This document shows, in pieces, positions 27,172 through 35,571 of a DNA stretch of 64,000 nt (within the stretch, counting starts at the first letter, position 1; each line of letters begins with the position of its first letter). Source of the DNA: Variovorax sp. 679 (GTDB taxonomy: Bacteria > Pseudomonadota > Gammaproteobacteria > Burkholderiales > Burkholderiaceae_C); assembly GCF_003952185.1 (NCBI RefSeq), contig NZ_RXFS01000001.1:434001-498000 (forward strand), given 5' to 3'. Under the pieces are notes generated by a model. It worked only from the letters and a program-made list of their open reading frames with translations, had not been told where the DNA came from and searched no databases. The translations under genes were made by a program, and so were the position numbers.

Positions 27172-27186
27172 TGCGCTTGATGCAGG

Positions 27187-27205
27187 GGCCGCTCAGGCGG
27201 CCTTT
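27187..27205 (+). terminator. Possible dadA terminator overlapping the Rieske gene end
   Basis: GGCCGC (27187-27192) and GCGGCC (27197-27202) form a short perfect stem followed by only three T. It begins 16 bases after the dadA stop and overlaps the stop codon of the convergent Rieske gene. Short stem and T-run make it uncertain. Confidence 0.35.
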
Positions 27206-28275
27206 GCGATCGGAATCACGGCACTGCTCATGCCGCGATAGACCTCCGCCTCGCCATGCTTCGCCAGCAGCTGCATCAGGTGCTTGCGGATCAGCATGCC
27301 GGGGCGGTCCGACTCCATCGAATACTCCACGCCGCGCCGGCGCGTGTCGACCAGCGCGTCGGGGTCGGTCGATTCGAGGATGTCCTTGTCCTCGCGCGTG
27401 ATCTCCTCGTCGAAGTCGATCAGCATCTGCGCCGCGCAGTCGGCCTCGGTGTCGTTGCGGAACAGCCATTGGCACAGCTGCATGCGACCGTCGTCGATGG
27501 GCGTGAAGCAGTTGATGATGATGTGGCGCACGCCGCTCGGGTACTCGATGTCGAGCCGGCGCGAGAACGGCAGGAAATACGCGTTGCGCATGTGGCGCGT
27601 GGTGATCGGGTCGGTCACGCCGCTGATCGCATGGAACTTCACCGGGTTCGTCGCCTCGATGACCGTCTCCGCGTAGAAGCCCGAGTCGTTCTCCACCAGC
27701 TCGTACTTGCTCGGCTTCGGACTCGCGGCCACGCCGAAGGTGGCGCGGTGCACGAAGCTGAAGTGCGAGTTGTCGAAGGAGTTCTCCAGCGCGCGCATCG
27801 GGCTGGTCTGCCACTCCTCGTAGAACTGGAAGATGGTGCGGTAGCCCGGGTCGTCGAACTCGGGAATGGCGGGAATCCCGGCGATGGGCTCCTCCAGCGC
27901 AACCCATGCATAGCCGTAGCGGGCGGTGCAGTGGTAGGCCGTGGTGCGGTAGTCCGGCGAGATCTTCCGGTCGGGCTCGTACTGCGGAATGCGGATGACC
28001 TGCCCGCTGCGGTCGTAAGTCCAGCCGTGGTAGCCGCACTGGATCGCGCCGGTGCCACAGGCCTGGCCTTCGCTGTCCACGCACCAGCCCTTCGACAGCT
28101 TCGCGGTGCGGTGGCAGCAGCGGTCGCGCAGCGCGGCGGGCTGGCCGTCGGAGTCGATGAAGAGGACGATGTCTTCGCCCAGCAGCCTGAAAGGCTTCGG
28201 GCCGTTGGCAAGTTCGGTGAGCGGCATGACGGCATGCCAGAACTTGCGGAAGACGGGTTGTTGGGTGACGAGCAT
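27193..28275 (-). CDS. Rieske non-heme iron oxygenase, alpha subunit (VanA-like)
   Basis: A 360-residue ring-hydroxylating or demethylating oxygenase. The Rieske [2Fe-2S] ligands are in RCCHRTAKLSKGWC (C-x-H) and IQCGYHGWTYD (C-x2-H). The mononuclear iron site is NSFDNSHFSFVHRATFG, fitting NxxDx2Hx4H. The ATG at 28275 is chosen because residues upstream do not resemble the family, which normally starts just before FWHAVMPLTEL. No reductase gene is adjacent, so a separate electron-transfer partner is needed. The substrate is unknown. Its promoter blocks are repeated, inverted, in front of the ABC binding-protein gene at 28645. Confidence 0.9.
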   Translation of the reverse strand: MLVTQQPVFRKFWHAVMPLTELANGPKPFRLLGEDIVLFIDSDGQPAALRDRCCHRTAKLSKGWCVDSEGQACGTGAIQCGYHGWTYDRSGQVIRIPQYEPDRKISPDYRTTAYHCTARYGYAWVALEEPIAGIPAIPEFDDPGYRTIFQFYEEWQTSPMRALENSFDNSHFSFVHRATFGVAASPKPSKYELVENDSGFYAETVIEATNPVKFHAISGVTDPITTRHMRNAYFLPFSRRLDIEYPSGVRHIIINCFTPIDDGRMQLCQWLFRNDTEADCAAQMLIDFDEEITREDKDILESTDPDALVDTRRRGVEYSMESDRPGMLIRKHLMQLLAKHGEAEVYRGMSSAVIPIAKAA

Positions 28276-28313
28276 GCGCGGACTCCTTCTGTGGTCGTGT
28301 GGGACGAACGTGA

Positions 28314-28370
28314 AAGAGCAATTTCCTGCCTGGATGCGTGGGGCATTGCACGGCTGAACGCTTCTACTCT
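28314..28370 (-). promoter_or_regulatory. Promoter blocks upstream of the Rieske gene
   Basis: Read on the minus strand toward the Rieske gene: AGAGTAGAAGCGTTCAGC (28370-28353), 26 bases, then GGAAATTGCTCTT (28326-28314), ending 38 bases before the start codon. The same two blocks occur in the same order before the divergent gene, so they probably are operator and core-promoter or leader elements shared by one regulator. Confidence 0.65.
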
Positions 28371-28514
28371 GCGCAAGATGCCTTGCAAATTGCGCGCCCG
28401 GATTGTGGCGCGGCCGCGCCGCCGCTCCAAGCCCCCGCCCCGATGCCCGAGCAAAACGCCCCGGCAAGATGCTCGCGAAGGGCCCTTGGCATGCGTCGTG
28501 CATCACCTGCCGCA

Positions 28515-28575
28515 AGAGTAGAAGCGTTCAGCAGCGCACGCACCATGACTGTGCGCCCGCCCGGAAATTGCTCTT
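28515..28575 (+). promoter_or_regulatory. Promoter blocks upstream of the orphan ABC binding-protein gene
   Basis: AGAGTAGAAGCGTTCAGC (28515-28532), 30 bases, then GGAAATTGCTCTT (28563-28575), ending 69 bases before the ATG at 28645. Both blocks are exact copies of those facing the Rieske gene, while the spacer between them is not conserved, which points to selection on the blocks. Confidence 0.65.
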
Positions 28576-28644
28576 GAAACACCCGCCGCCCGTTCCACAG
28601 GAAGGGGCGAACGGATTCAAGACACGAAGCTTCCGAGGCCCCAC

Positions 28645-29673
28645 ATGCAACGTCGATCCTTCCTCGCGGCCAGCGCCGCAGCCCTTGCCGCCCCCGCCGT
28701 TCTTGCCCAAGGCGGCAACGGCAAGCTCACCCCGCTCAAGTTCACGCTCGACTTCCGCATCAACGGGCAGACCTCACCTTTCTTCCTCGCGCTGGCCAAG
28801 GGCTACTACCGCGACGAAGGGCTGGACGTGAGCATCGACACCGGTGCCGGCTCGGTCGCCTCCATCACCCGCATCGCCAGCGGCGTCTATCAGCTGGGCC
28901 TGGGCGACATCAGCTCGCTGGTGGAGTTCAACGCGCAGAACCCCGGCACGCCGATGGTGCAGGCCGTGTACCAGTACTACAACCGTGCACCGTTCGTGAT
29001 CATCGGCCGCAAGGACCGTGGCGTGACCGCCGACTTCAAGAGCCTCGCGGGCAAGAAGGTCGCGGCGGCGGCCGTCGAATCGACCCGCCGCGCCTGGCCG
29101 ATGGTCGCGCGCAAGCAGGGCATGCGCGCCGACGCCTTCCAGTGGCAGACCACCGACTTCAGCGCGCGCGACAACGTGATGGTGCGCGGCGACGTCGACG
29201 CCGCCACCTACTTCCACGACTCGGCCGTGTCGCTCTTCGCGCGCATGAAGCCGGAGGAGCTCTCGGTGCTCAAGTACGCCGACGCAGGCGTCAACCTGTA
29301 CGGCAACGCCATCCTCGCCGGCAGCAACCTGATCGCACAGAACCCGAAGGTGGTGGCCGCCTTCCTGCGCGCGAGCAACCGGGCCATCGTGGAGACCTTC
29401 GCCAACCCGGCGCCCAGCATCGCGGCCATGCGCCAGCGCGAGCCCATCCTCGATGAGAAAATCGAACTCGAGCGCTGGGGCATCACCGCGCAGTACGTGG
29501 GCGCCGCCGACACCCGCGGCCACGGCCTCGGCGATATAAAGAAGCTCACGCTGGAGCAGCAGGTCGACGAGGTGGCCGATGTCTTCGGTCTCAAGATCAA
29601 GCCCGCCTCCGACGCCATCTTCAACACGTCGATGCTTCCATCGCGCAGCGAACGCTCCCTCCCCAAGGCATGA
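28645..29673 (+). CDS. Orphan ABC substrate-binding protein, NMT1/SsuA-like
   Basis: A 342-residue periplasmic protein with a twin-arginine-like start (QRRSFLAASAAALAAPAVLAQ). The mature part begins LKFTLDFRINGQTSPFFLALAKGYYRDEGLDV and continues ITRIASGVYQLGLGDISSLVEFN, closely paralleling the binding protein at 5558. There is no ATPase or permease gene beside it. Its stop overlaps the start of the deaminase gene (ATGA), so the two are coupled. Shared promoter blocks with the divergent Rieske gene suggest that uptake, deamination and oxygenation act on one compound class, perhaps a nitrogen heterocycle; that is inference. Confidence 0.87.
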   Translation: MQRRSFLAASAAALAAPAVLAQGGNGKLTPLKFTLDFRINGQTSPFFLALAKGYYRDEGLDVSIDTGAGSVASITRIASGVYQLGLGDISSLVEFNAQNPGTPMVQAVYQYYNRAPFVIIGRKDRGVTADFKSLAGKKVAAAAVESTRRAWPMVARKQGMRADAFQWQTTDFSARDNVMVRGDVDAATYFHDSAVSLFARMKPEELSVLKYADAGVNLYGNAILAGSNLIAQNPKVVAAFLRASNRAIVETFANPAPSIAAMRQREPILDEKIELERWGITAQYVGAADTRGHGLGDIKKLTLEQQVDEVADVFGLKIKPASDAIFNTSMLPSRSERSLPKA

Positions 29674-30200
29674 ACACCACCAGCAACAACAACGGCATCC
29701 CCTACCCCGCGGAAACCGCGCTCGACGAGCGCGACGGCCGCTACCTGCGCAAGGCCATCGTCTGGTCGCACGCTGCACGCCGCCGGGGCAACCGCCCCTT
29801 CGGCTCGGTCATCGTCTCGGCCTCCGGCGAGATACTGGCCGAGGCCGGTAACAGCAACACGGAAACGGGCGACTGCACAGCCCATGCCGAAGTCAACGCA
29901 TTGCGCGCGCTGGCCGGACGCAACATCTCGCGCGAGGAGCTGGCCGGCGCCACGCTCTATGCCTCGGGCGAGCCCTGCGTGATGTGCGCGGGCGCGATCT
30001 TCTGGTCGAACATCGGGCGCGTGGTGTTCGGCATCGACGCCGAGCGGCTGCGCGTGTTCCGAGGCGAGCGGCAGGACCAGCGAGATGCAGAGCTGTCGTG
30101 CCGCGATGTGTTTCGCGCCTCGCCGCATCCAATCGAATGCATCGGGCCCGCGCTGATCGACGAGGCCAGTGCCGCCCACGACGGCGCCTGGAAGACCTGA
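29670..30200 (+). CDS. Nucleoside/nucleobase deaminase, CDA-fold zinc enzyme
   Basis: A 176-residue zinc-dependent deaminase. The zinc and catalytic motifs are CTAHAEVNALRA (His72, Glu74) and GEPCVMCAGAIFW (Cys103, Cys106), typical of the cytidine/guanine/tRNA-adenosine deaminase superfamily. RPFGSVIVSASGEILAEAGN and the tail resemble guanine-deaminase-like members more than TadA, but the substrate cannot be fixed. It overlaps the orphan binding-protein gene by 4 bases and precedes ureD by 24 bases, so ammonia-releasing catabolism is a consistent theme. Confidence 0.85.
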   Translation: MNTTSNNNGIPYPAETALDERDGRYLRKAIVWSHAARRRGNRPFGSVIVSASGEILAEAGNSNTETGDCTAHAEVNALRALAGRNISREELAGATLYASGEPCVMCAGAIFWSNIGRVVFGIDAERLRVFRGERQDQRDAELSCRDVFRASPHPIECIGPALIDEASAAHDGAWKT

Positions 30201-30224
30201 AAGCGGGGCCACTAGACTCGCCGC

Positions 30225-31055
30225 ATGCCCTGGCACGCCCGTCTCCATCTCTCCTACCGGCAGGAAGCCTCCCGCACCGTCGCCCGCTTCCGCCATGATG
30301 GCCCGCTGCGCATCCTGCAGAGCCTGTACCCCGAGGGCGATGCCGTGTGCCACAACGTGCTCGTGCATCCGCCCGGCGGCCTTGTCGGCGGCGACACGCT
30401 CGACATCGACATCGAGGCCGCCGACGGCAGCCATGGCCTGATCACCACGCCCGGCGCCTCCCGCTTCTACCGCTCCGAAGGCGAGCTGGCGCTGCAGCGC
30501 ACGCGCATCCGCCTCGCAGCCGGCGCGCGGCTCGAATGGCTGCCGCTCGAAGCCATCTGCTACAGCGGCTGCCGCGCCGAGAACCGGCTTTCCATCGAGG
30601 TCGAGCCTGGTGCCGAGCTGATCGGCTGGGACGTCACCGCGCTCGGCCTGCCGAATGCCAACCAGCCCTTCGAACGCGGCACCTTCCTGCAGCACATCGA
30701 GGTACCCGGCACATGGCTGGAACGCGGGCGCATCGACGCGGCCGACCACCGGCTGCTGCAAAGCCCCATCGGCCTGGGCGGACACCGCTGCATGGCCTCG
30801 CTGTTCTTCGTGGCGGGCTCGCCGGTGGCGCGCGCGCGGCGCGACGCCCTTCTTGCGCACGCGCGCACGCTGCTCGAGGCGAGCCCCCTGCTCGACAGCG
30901 CCGGAGCCACCAGTCCGCACGCCGAAGTTGTCGTGCTGCGCGTGCTGGCGCCCGTGGTCGAGCCCGCGATGCAGTTGCTGCGCCAGGTCTGGCAGGCATG
31001 GCGTGGCGAACTGTGGCAATTGCCCGCGGGCACGCCGCGCATCTGGGCGACCTGA
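30225..31055 (+). CDS. ureD: Urease accessory protein UreD
   Basis: A 276-residue nickel-insertion chaperone for urease. Family marks are LRILQSLYPEG, HNVLVHPPGGLVGGDTLDI, TTPGASRFYRS, WLPLEAICYSGC and GWDVTALGLP. Normally ureABC and ureEFG follow, but here a DUF4331 gene comes next after 230 bases, so this ureD is cut off from the rest of the urease genes in this window. Length and motifs are complete, so it is not obviously decayed. Confidence 0.9.
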   Translation: MPWHARLHLSYRQEASRTVARFRHDGPLRILQSLYPEGDAVCHNVLVHPPGGLVGGDTLDIDIEAADGSHGLITTPGASRFYRSEGELALQRTRIRLAAGARLEWLPLEAICYSGCRAENRLSIEVEPGAELIGWDVTALGLPNANQPFERGTFLQHIEVPGTWLERGRIDAADHRLLQSPIGLGGHRCMASLFFVAGSPVARARRDALLAHARTLLEASPLLDSAGATSPHAEVVVLRVLAPVVEPAMQLLRQVWQAWRGELWQLPAGTPRIWAT

Positions 31056-31285
31056 GGCCGGTCGTCCGCATCGAACGGCAGGCGACCGGGCAGCCCCCGC
31101 CCGCCCGCGTACGTGCGTGCGTGAGCGAGTGCGCCCAAACGGCAGGATTGGCAAGCGAGCAAGCACCTAGCCGCATCGACACATCCAAGCGAACTTGTTG
31201 CCCGTACTCAGACAGCGCCGCCCCCGCCGGGGCCACGCGATCCGTCCGTGCCCACCCCAACACTTTCACTACCGAGGTGACGTCG

Positions 31286-32794
31286 ATGAGATTGACCAAA
31301 ACGCCTGTACAGGCCTGTGTTCTCGCGCTCAGTGCGGTCGCCGCCGTCGGCGCATTCGCCTCCAGCCACCGCGAGGCGCCCTCGATCGCGGGGATGCCCA
31401 AGCTGGACGGCACCGACTTCTACATGTTCCGCAGCTACGAGCCCAACCGCCAGGACTTCGTGACGCTGATCGCCAACTACCAGCCCGACCAGGGCCCGTA
31501 CGGCGGGCCCAACTACTTCACGATGGACCCGAACGGGCTGTACGAGATCCATATCGACAACACCGGCAGCGCCATGGAAACCCTCACCTTCCAGTTCCGC
31601 TTCACCAACACGCTGCGCGACATCCAGCTGCCGATCTCCGGCAAGCAGGTCTCGATCCCGCTGGTGCAGGCCGGCCAGATCTCGGCGCCCAACCAGGCCA
31701 CGAGCAACCTGCGCGAGACATTCACGCTGACCGTCGTGCGCGGCGACCGCCGCAAGGGCCAGGCCTACGCCGTCACCAATGCCGCCGACGGCTCCACCGT
31801 GTTCGACCGTCCGACCGACAACATCGGCGAGAAGACCTTCGGAGGCCCGAACGGCTACGCCGCCTATGCCGCCCAGCAGATCTACAACATCAACATTCCG
31901 GGCTGCGCCGCCGGAGGCCGGGTGTTCGCGGGCCAGCGCCAGGACCCGTTCGCGGTCGCGCTGGGCCAGGTGTTCGACCTGATCAACCTGAACCCGCTGG
32001 GCTCGACCAGCGCCTACGGCACGGGCACGCTGGCCACGCGCAACGTCAGCACGCTGGCACTCGAAGTGCCGACCTCCTGCCTCACCGCGGGCGGCACCGG
32101 CCCGATCATCGGCGGCTGGACCACGGCCAGCGCGCGCCAGGGCCGCCTGATCGCCAGCCCGCCCAAGAGCGGCCACGGGACCACGACGCTCAACGGCGGC
32201 GCCTGGGCACAGGTCTCGCGCCTGGGCATGCCGCTGGTCAACGAAGTCGTCATCGGCCTGAAGGACAAGGACAAGTTCAACAGCTCCAGGCCGATGGACG
32301 ACGGCCAGTTCGCCACCTACGTGACCAATCCGACGCTGCCGGCATTGATCCAGACGCTGTACCCCAGCGCACCCGCACCGACGAACTTCCCGCGCACCGA
32401 CCTGGTCGCGGCCTTCCTGACAGGCATCGACGGCCTGAACAAGCCCGCCAACGTCAAGGCTTCGGAAATGCTGCGACTGAACACCAGCATCGCCCCCACC
32501 GCGATGGCGAACCAGAGCAATCTCGGCGTGGCCGGCGGCGACAACGCCGGCTTCCCGAACGGACGTCGCCCGGGCGACGACGTGGTGGACATCGAGTTGC
32601 GCGTGGCCATGGGCGCCCTGTGCGTCCTGACGGGCGCCAACGACGCGCTCAAGGTCGGCTGCAAGCCCAGCGATGCGCCGGCAGGCGGCGCGGCGATCAC
32701 CGACGGCGCGCTGCAGAGCCCCTCGCAGTTCCCCGCCGCCTTCCCGTACCTGAACACCCCGCTGCCCGGCGCCGTCAACGCCTCGGCACCGTGA
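31286..32794 (+). CDS. DUF4331 family exported protein
   Basis: A 502-residue secreted protein with a signal peptide ending near GAFASS (about residue 26). The mature start SSHREAPSIAGMPKLDGTDFYMFRSYEP is the DUF4331 hallmark, and the end has RPGDDVVDIELRVAMGAL, FPYLNTPLPG. The function is unknown. The ATG at 31286 follows GAGGTGA at 31275-31281 and starts the signal peptide. A following lipoprotein gene starts within 15 bases, then a TPR gene and a HupE-like gene, all apparently one operon. The 230 bases upstream carry GTGCGTGC-type short repeats near 31110 but no recognised site. Confidence 0.88.
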   Translation: MRLTKTPVQACVLALSAVAAVGAFASSHREAPSIAGMPKLDGTDFYMFRSYEPNRQDFVTLIANYQPDQGPYGGPNYFTMDPNGLYEIHIDNTGSAMETLTFQFRFTNTLRDIQLPISGKQVSIPLVQAGQISAPNQATSNLRETFTLTVVRGDRRKGQAYAVTNAADGSTVFDRPTDNIGEKTFGGPNGYAAYAAQQIYNINIPGCAAGGRVFAGQRQDPFAVALGQVFDLINLNPLGSTSAYGTGTLATRNVSTLALEVPTSCLTAGGTGPIIGGWTTASARQGRLIASPPKSGHGTTTLNGGAWAQVSRLGMPLVNEVVIGLKDKDKFNSSRPMDDGQFATYVTNPTLPALIQTLYPSAPAPTNFPRTDLVAAFLTGIDGLNKPANVKASEMLRLNTSIAPTAMANQSNLGVAGGDNAGFPNGRRPGDDVVDIELRVAMGALCVLTGANDALKVGCKPSDAPAGGAAITDGALQSPSQFPAAFPYLNTPLPGAVNASAP

Positions 32795-32808
32795 ACCGGG
32801 AGCACGGC

Positions 32809-33099
32809 ATGAACCGAAACATCCATCGCATCGGCGGCGCCCTGCTGCTGGCCACAGCCCTTGCCGGCTGCGGCGGCGGAGGTGGCGGCGGGGGCGGGTT
32901 CTACCCATTCCCGTTTCCGGTCGGCGGAAACACCCCGCCGCAGAACCCGCCGCCCGCGCAGGCCGACCCCTACGACCTGTTCGTCGCATATGTGCAGGCC
33001 ATGGTCGCCACCATGCTCGACACGAGCGAACCGGCCAACGTGGCCGCCTTCGACCCGCCGCCGACGTCGGAGACCAAAGAGCCGGTCGCCACCCAGTAG
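32809..33099 (+). CDS. Small Gly/Pro-rich lipoprotein
   Basis: A 96-residue predicted lipoprotein. The signal peptide ends in the lipobox LAGC at about residue 22, directly followed by nine glycines, then FYPFPFPVGGN, a Pro-rich linker and a short helical segment (DLFVAYVQAMVATML). I recognise no family. The ATG at 32809 has GGGAG at 32797-32801; a GTG at 32791 overlapping the previous stop is an alternative. It lies between the DUF4331 and TPR genes. Confidence 0.72.
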   Translation: MNRNIHRIGGALLLATALAGCGGGGGGGGGFYPFPFPVGGNTPPQNPPPAQADPYDLFVAYVQAMVATMLDTSEPANVAAFDPPPTSETKEPVATQ

Positions 33100-33106
33100 C
33101 ACCGAC

Positions 33107-34288
33107 ATGCGCCGGACCGCATCCGCGACAGCATGGGTGGCAGGCGCCGCACTCGCGCTGGCCGCCTTCGCGGCGCATGCGGTGCCGCGCGTACCCACCA
33201 GCGACGACGAGGTGGTGGAGACACTGCCCGTCGTCGCCGGATGGTCCGGCGAGCAACGCCGGCTGCGCCGCGAGCTGGCGCAGCGGCCGGACGACGAGGC
33301 CACCGCCATCGCCGCGGCTTCCACCTACCTCGAACTGGCGCGCGAACAGGGCGACGCACGCTATGCCGGCTACGCCATGGGCGCGCTGCAGGCATGGGAG
33401 GCAGCACCGCTGGCGCAGACGCCGCCGGCCGTGCTGGTCATGCGCGCCACGGTCTCGCAGTTCCTGCATGACTTCGACGGGGCCGAAGCCGCCCTCAGGG
33501 CGGCGCTCGCCAGGCGCCCCGACGATGCGCAGGCGTGGATCACGCTCGCCACCATTCTTCGCGTGCGCGGCCGCTACAGCGAGTCGGACGCCGCCTGCAG
33601 ATCGCTCGGACGCGCGGGCCCCTCCTTCTACGCCGTGGCCTGCCTCGCCGAGAACGCCGGGCTGCGCGGCAACCACACCGACGCACGGCAATCGCTGCAG
33701 GCCCTGCTGGCAGACCCCGCGCTGCGCGACGCGGCCAAGGCCGGCACGCGCCAGTGGCTGCTGACCAGCGTCGCCGAGATCGAGGAACTGGCGGGCCGCC
33801 AGGCCGAAGCCGACGCCGCCTACCGCAAGGCCGTGGCGGCGCAGCGCTCCGGCTACCTGCTGCTGGCCTACAGCGACTATCTGCAGCGCGTCGGGCGCCA
33901 TGCCGAAATCCCGAAACTGCTGGCCGGCGAAGCGCGCAGCGACGCCGTGCTGCTGCGGCTGGCCATCGCCGGGGTCGCCGCGCGCGACAGGAGCGCCCGG
34001 GCCGAGGCCGACGAGCTGCGCCGGCGCTTCGAGGCCGCCGCGCTTCGCCCCGGCACCACCGCGCTGCACGCGCGCGAAGAAGCCATGTTCGCGCTCGACG
34101 TGCAGAACGACCCGAAGCGCGCGCTCGAACTCGCGCGCCTGAACGTCAGGCTTCAGCGCGAGCCCGTCGACCTGCTGGTGTTCGCGCGTGCAGCCTCGGC
34201 CGCCAACGACGCCGCTGCGCGCGGCGAAGTGAAGGCGTTGATGCAACAGATCGGACTGAAGGATGCGCGTGTCGATGCGATGCCTTGA
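33107..34288 (+). CDS. Exported tetratricopeptide-repeat protein
   Basis: A 393-residue protein with a signal peptide (about residues 1-25, ending AAHAV). TPR-like helical pairs appear, for example FDGAEAALRAALARRPDDAQAWITLATILRVRGRY and the later segment around residues 215-260. It starts 7 bases after the lipoprotein stop and overlaps the HupE-like gene by 26 bases, so the four genes are tightly coupled. A scaffolding role for the DUF4331 protein is inferred from context only. Confidence 0.8.
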   Translation: MRRTASATAWVAGAALALAAFAAHAVPRVPTSDDEVVETLPVVAGWSGEQRRLRRELAQRPDDEATAIAAASTYLELAREQGDARYAGYAMGALQAWEAAPLAQTPPAVLVMRATVSQFLHDFDGAEAALRAALARRPDDAQAWITLATILRVRGRYSESDAACRSLGRAGPSFYAVACLAENAGLRGNHTDARQSLQALLADPALRDAAKAGTRQWLLTSVAEIEELAGRQAEADAAYRKAVAAQRSGYLLLAYSDYLQRVGRHAEIPKLLAGEARSDAVLLRLAIAGVAARDRSARAEADELRRRFEAAALRPGTTALHAREEAMFALDVQNDPKRALELARLNVRLQREPVDLLVFARAASAANDAAARGEVKALMQQIGLKDARVDAMP

Positions 34289-35450
34289 ACGCGCCGGCCT
34301 GGCCGTGCTGCTGGTCGCTCTGCTCTTCTTCGGGTCGGCGCCGGCCCACGCCCACAAGGCAAGCGACGCCTACCTGCAACTGCAGCGCAAGGGCGACATG
34401 ATCGACCTGCGCTGGGACATCGCGCTGCGCGACCTCGACGCGATGCTCGACCTCGACACCAACGCCGACCGCAAGCTCAGCTGGGGCGAGGTGCGCGCAC
34501 GCCTGCCGGACATCCGCGCCTATGCACTTGCACGCCTGCGCCTCGGGCAGAGCCAATGCGTGCCGGCGGAAGCGCAGCAGCCCGCCATCGAAGACCGCAT
34601 CGACGGCGCCTACCTCGTGCTGCGCCTGCAGGCGCAATGCAAGACAGGCGCCGCGCTCGACATCGACTACCGCCTCTTCCGCGAAGTCGACCCCACGCAC
34701 CGCGGCCTGCTGCGCGTGGAATCGGAAGGAGCCGGCGGCGCGCAGCCCACGGTGCGCTCGCTCGATCCGTCCGCCGGGCCGGTGTCGGTGCCCTGGCCGG
34801 GCAGCGCCGGCGCGGCGGGCGCGGATGCGGAAACCCGAGCCGACGGCGGCTTCTTCCGCGACGGCATCCACCACATCCTCATCGGCTACGACCACATCCT
34901 GTTCCTGATCTGCCTGCTGCTGCCTGCCGTGCTGCGCCGGCGCGACGGCGGCTGGGCACCGGTGCTCGCGTGGCGCGAAGCCGTCTGGCCGATGCTCGGC
35001 ATCGTCACCATGTTCACCATCGCGCACTCGATCACGCTGGCGCTCGCGGGGCTGAAGATCGTGACCATCTCGCCGCGCATCATCGAGCCCGGCATTGCGA
35101 TCACCATCATGCTGGCCGCCATCGACAACATCTATCCGGTGCTGCGCGGGCGCCGCAAGCTCTTCAGCTTCCTGTTCGGGCTGATCCACGGCTTCGGCTT
35201 CGCGGGCGCGCTGGCCGAGCTCGACCTGCCGCTGCACGACTTCGTGATCGCGCTGCTGCAGTTCAACCTCGGCGTGGAGGCAGGCCAGCTCATGGTGGTG
35301 GCCGTGGCGCTGGCCGCCCTGCTGGCGCTGCGCAACTGGCAGCGCTACCCGCCGCTGGTGCTGCGCGGCGGCTCGGCGCTCGCTGTGCTGGTGGCGGCCA
35401 TCTGGCTCGGCGAGCGGGTATTCGACGTCAAGGTGCTGCCTTTTTCGTAG
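34263..35450 (+). CDS. HupE/UreJ-family membrane protein with an EF-hand-like loop
   Basis: A 395-residue protein: signal peptide (ending about APAHAH, residue 31), a periplasmic domain of about 150 residues, then six or so membrane helices with the HupE/UreJ_2 marks GIHHILIGYDHILFLICLL, FTIAHSITLALAGL and LIHGFGFAGAL. The periplasmic part contains DTNADRKLSWGE (residues 65-76), which fits the 12-residue EF-hand calcium loop (D, N, D, K, S, E at positions 1, 3, 5, 7, 9, 12). HupE proteins are linked to nickel transport; calcium control here is inference. An ATG at 34275 is an alternative start. Confidence 0.85.
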   Translation: MRVSMRCLERAGLAVLLVALLFFGSAPAHAHKASDAYLQLQRKGDMIDLRWDIALRDLDAMLDLDTNADRKLSWGEVRARLPDIRAYALARLRLGQSQCVPAEAQQPAIEDRIDGAYLVLRLQAQCKTGAALDIDYRLFREVDPTHRGLLRVESEGAGGAQPTVRSLDPSAGPVSVPWPGSAGAAGADAETRADGGFFRDGIHHILIGYDHILFLICLLLPAVLRRRDGGWAPVLAWREAVWPMLGIVTMFTIAHSITLALAGLKIVTISPRIIEPGIAITIMLAAIDNIYPVLRGRRKLFSFLFGLIHGFGFAGALAELDLPLHDFVIALLQFNLGVEAGQLMVVAVALAALLALRNWQRYPPLVLRGGSALAVLVAAIWLGERVFDVKVLPFS

Positions 35451-35571
35451 CGGCCGGTGGGCACGGACCCACGGCCGGAACCCATCTGTAGGCGCCGTCT
35501 GACGGACAGCCGCGCCGCAAAGGCGCACGCTGGCCTCTTCTTTTTCCGCCACCGGACGAGAAGGACCGAAC

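Larger units (their letters stand above)
28276..28644. other. Divergent intergenic region with duplicated promoter blocks
   Basis: This 369-base gap separates the Rieske gene (minus) and the binding-protein gene (plus). It holds two matched blocks in inverted orientation (described separately) and I see no convincing small gene between them. The central stretch 28371-28514 is GC-rich without other obvious structure. Confidence 0.7.

Noticed and set aside
31208..34357. A 1049-codon minus-strand open frame
   Set aside because: It runs against four plus-strand genes with clear signal peptides and family motifs. Its translation is rich in Arg, Gly, Val and His without recognisable domains.
35451..35571. 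A riboswitch upstream of the oxidase operon
   Set aside because: Hairpins such as GGCCGGTGGG/CCCACGGCC are present, but no known riboswitch core could be recognised; they may be the end of the previous operon.
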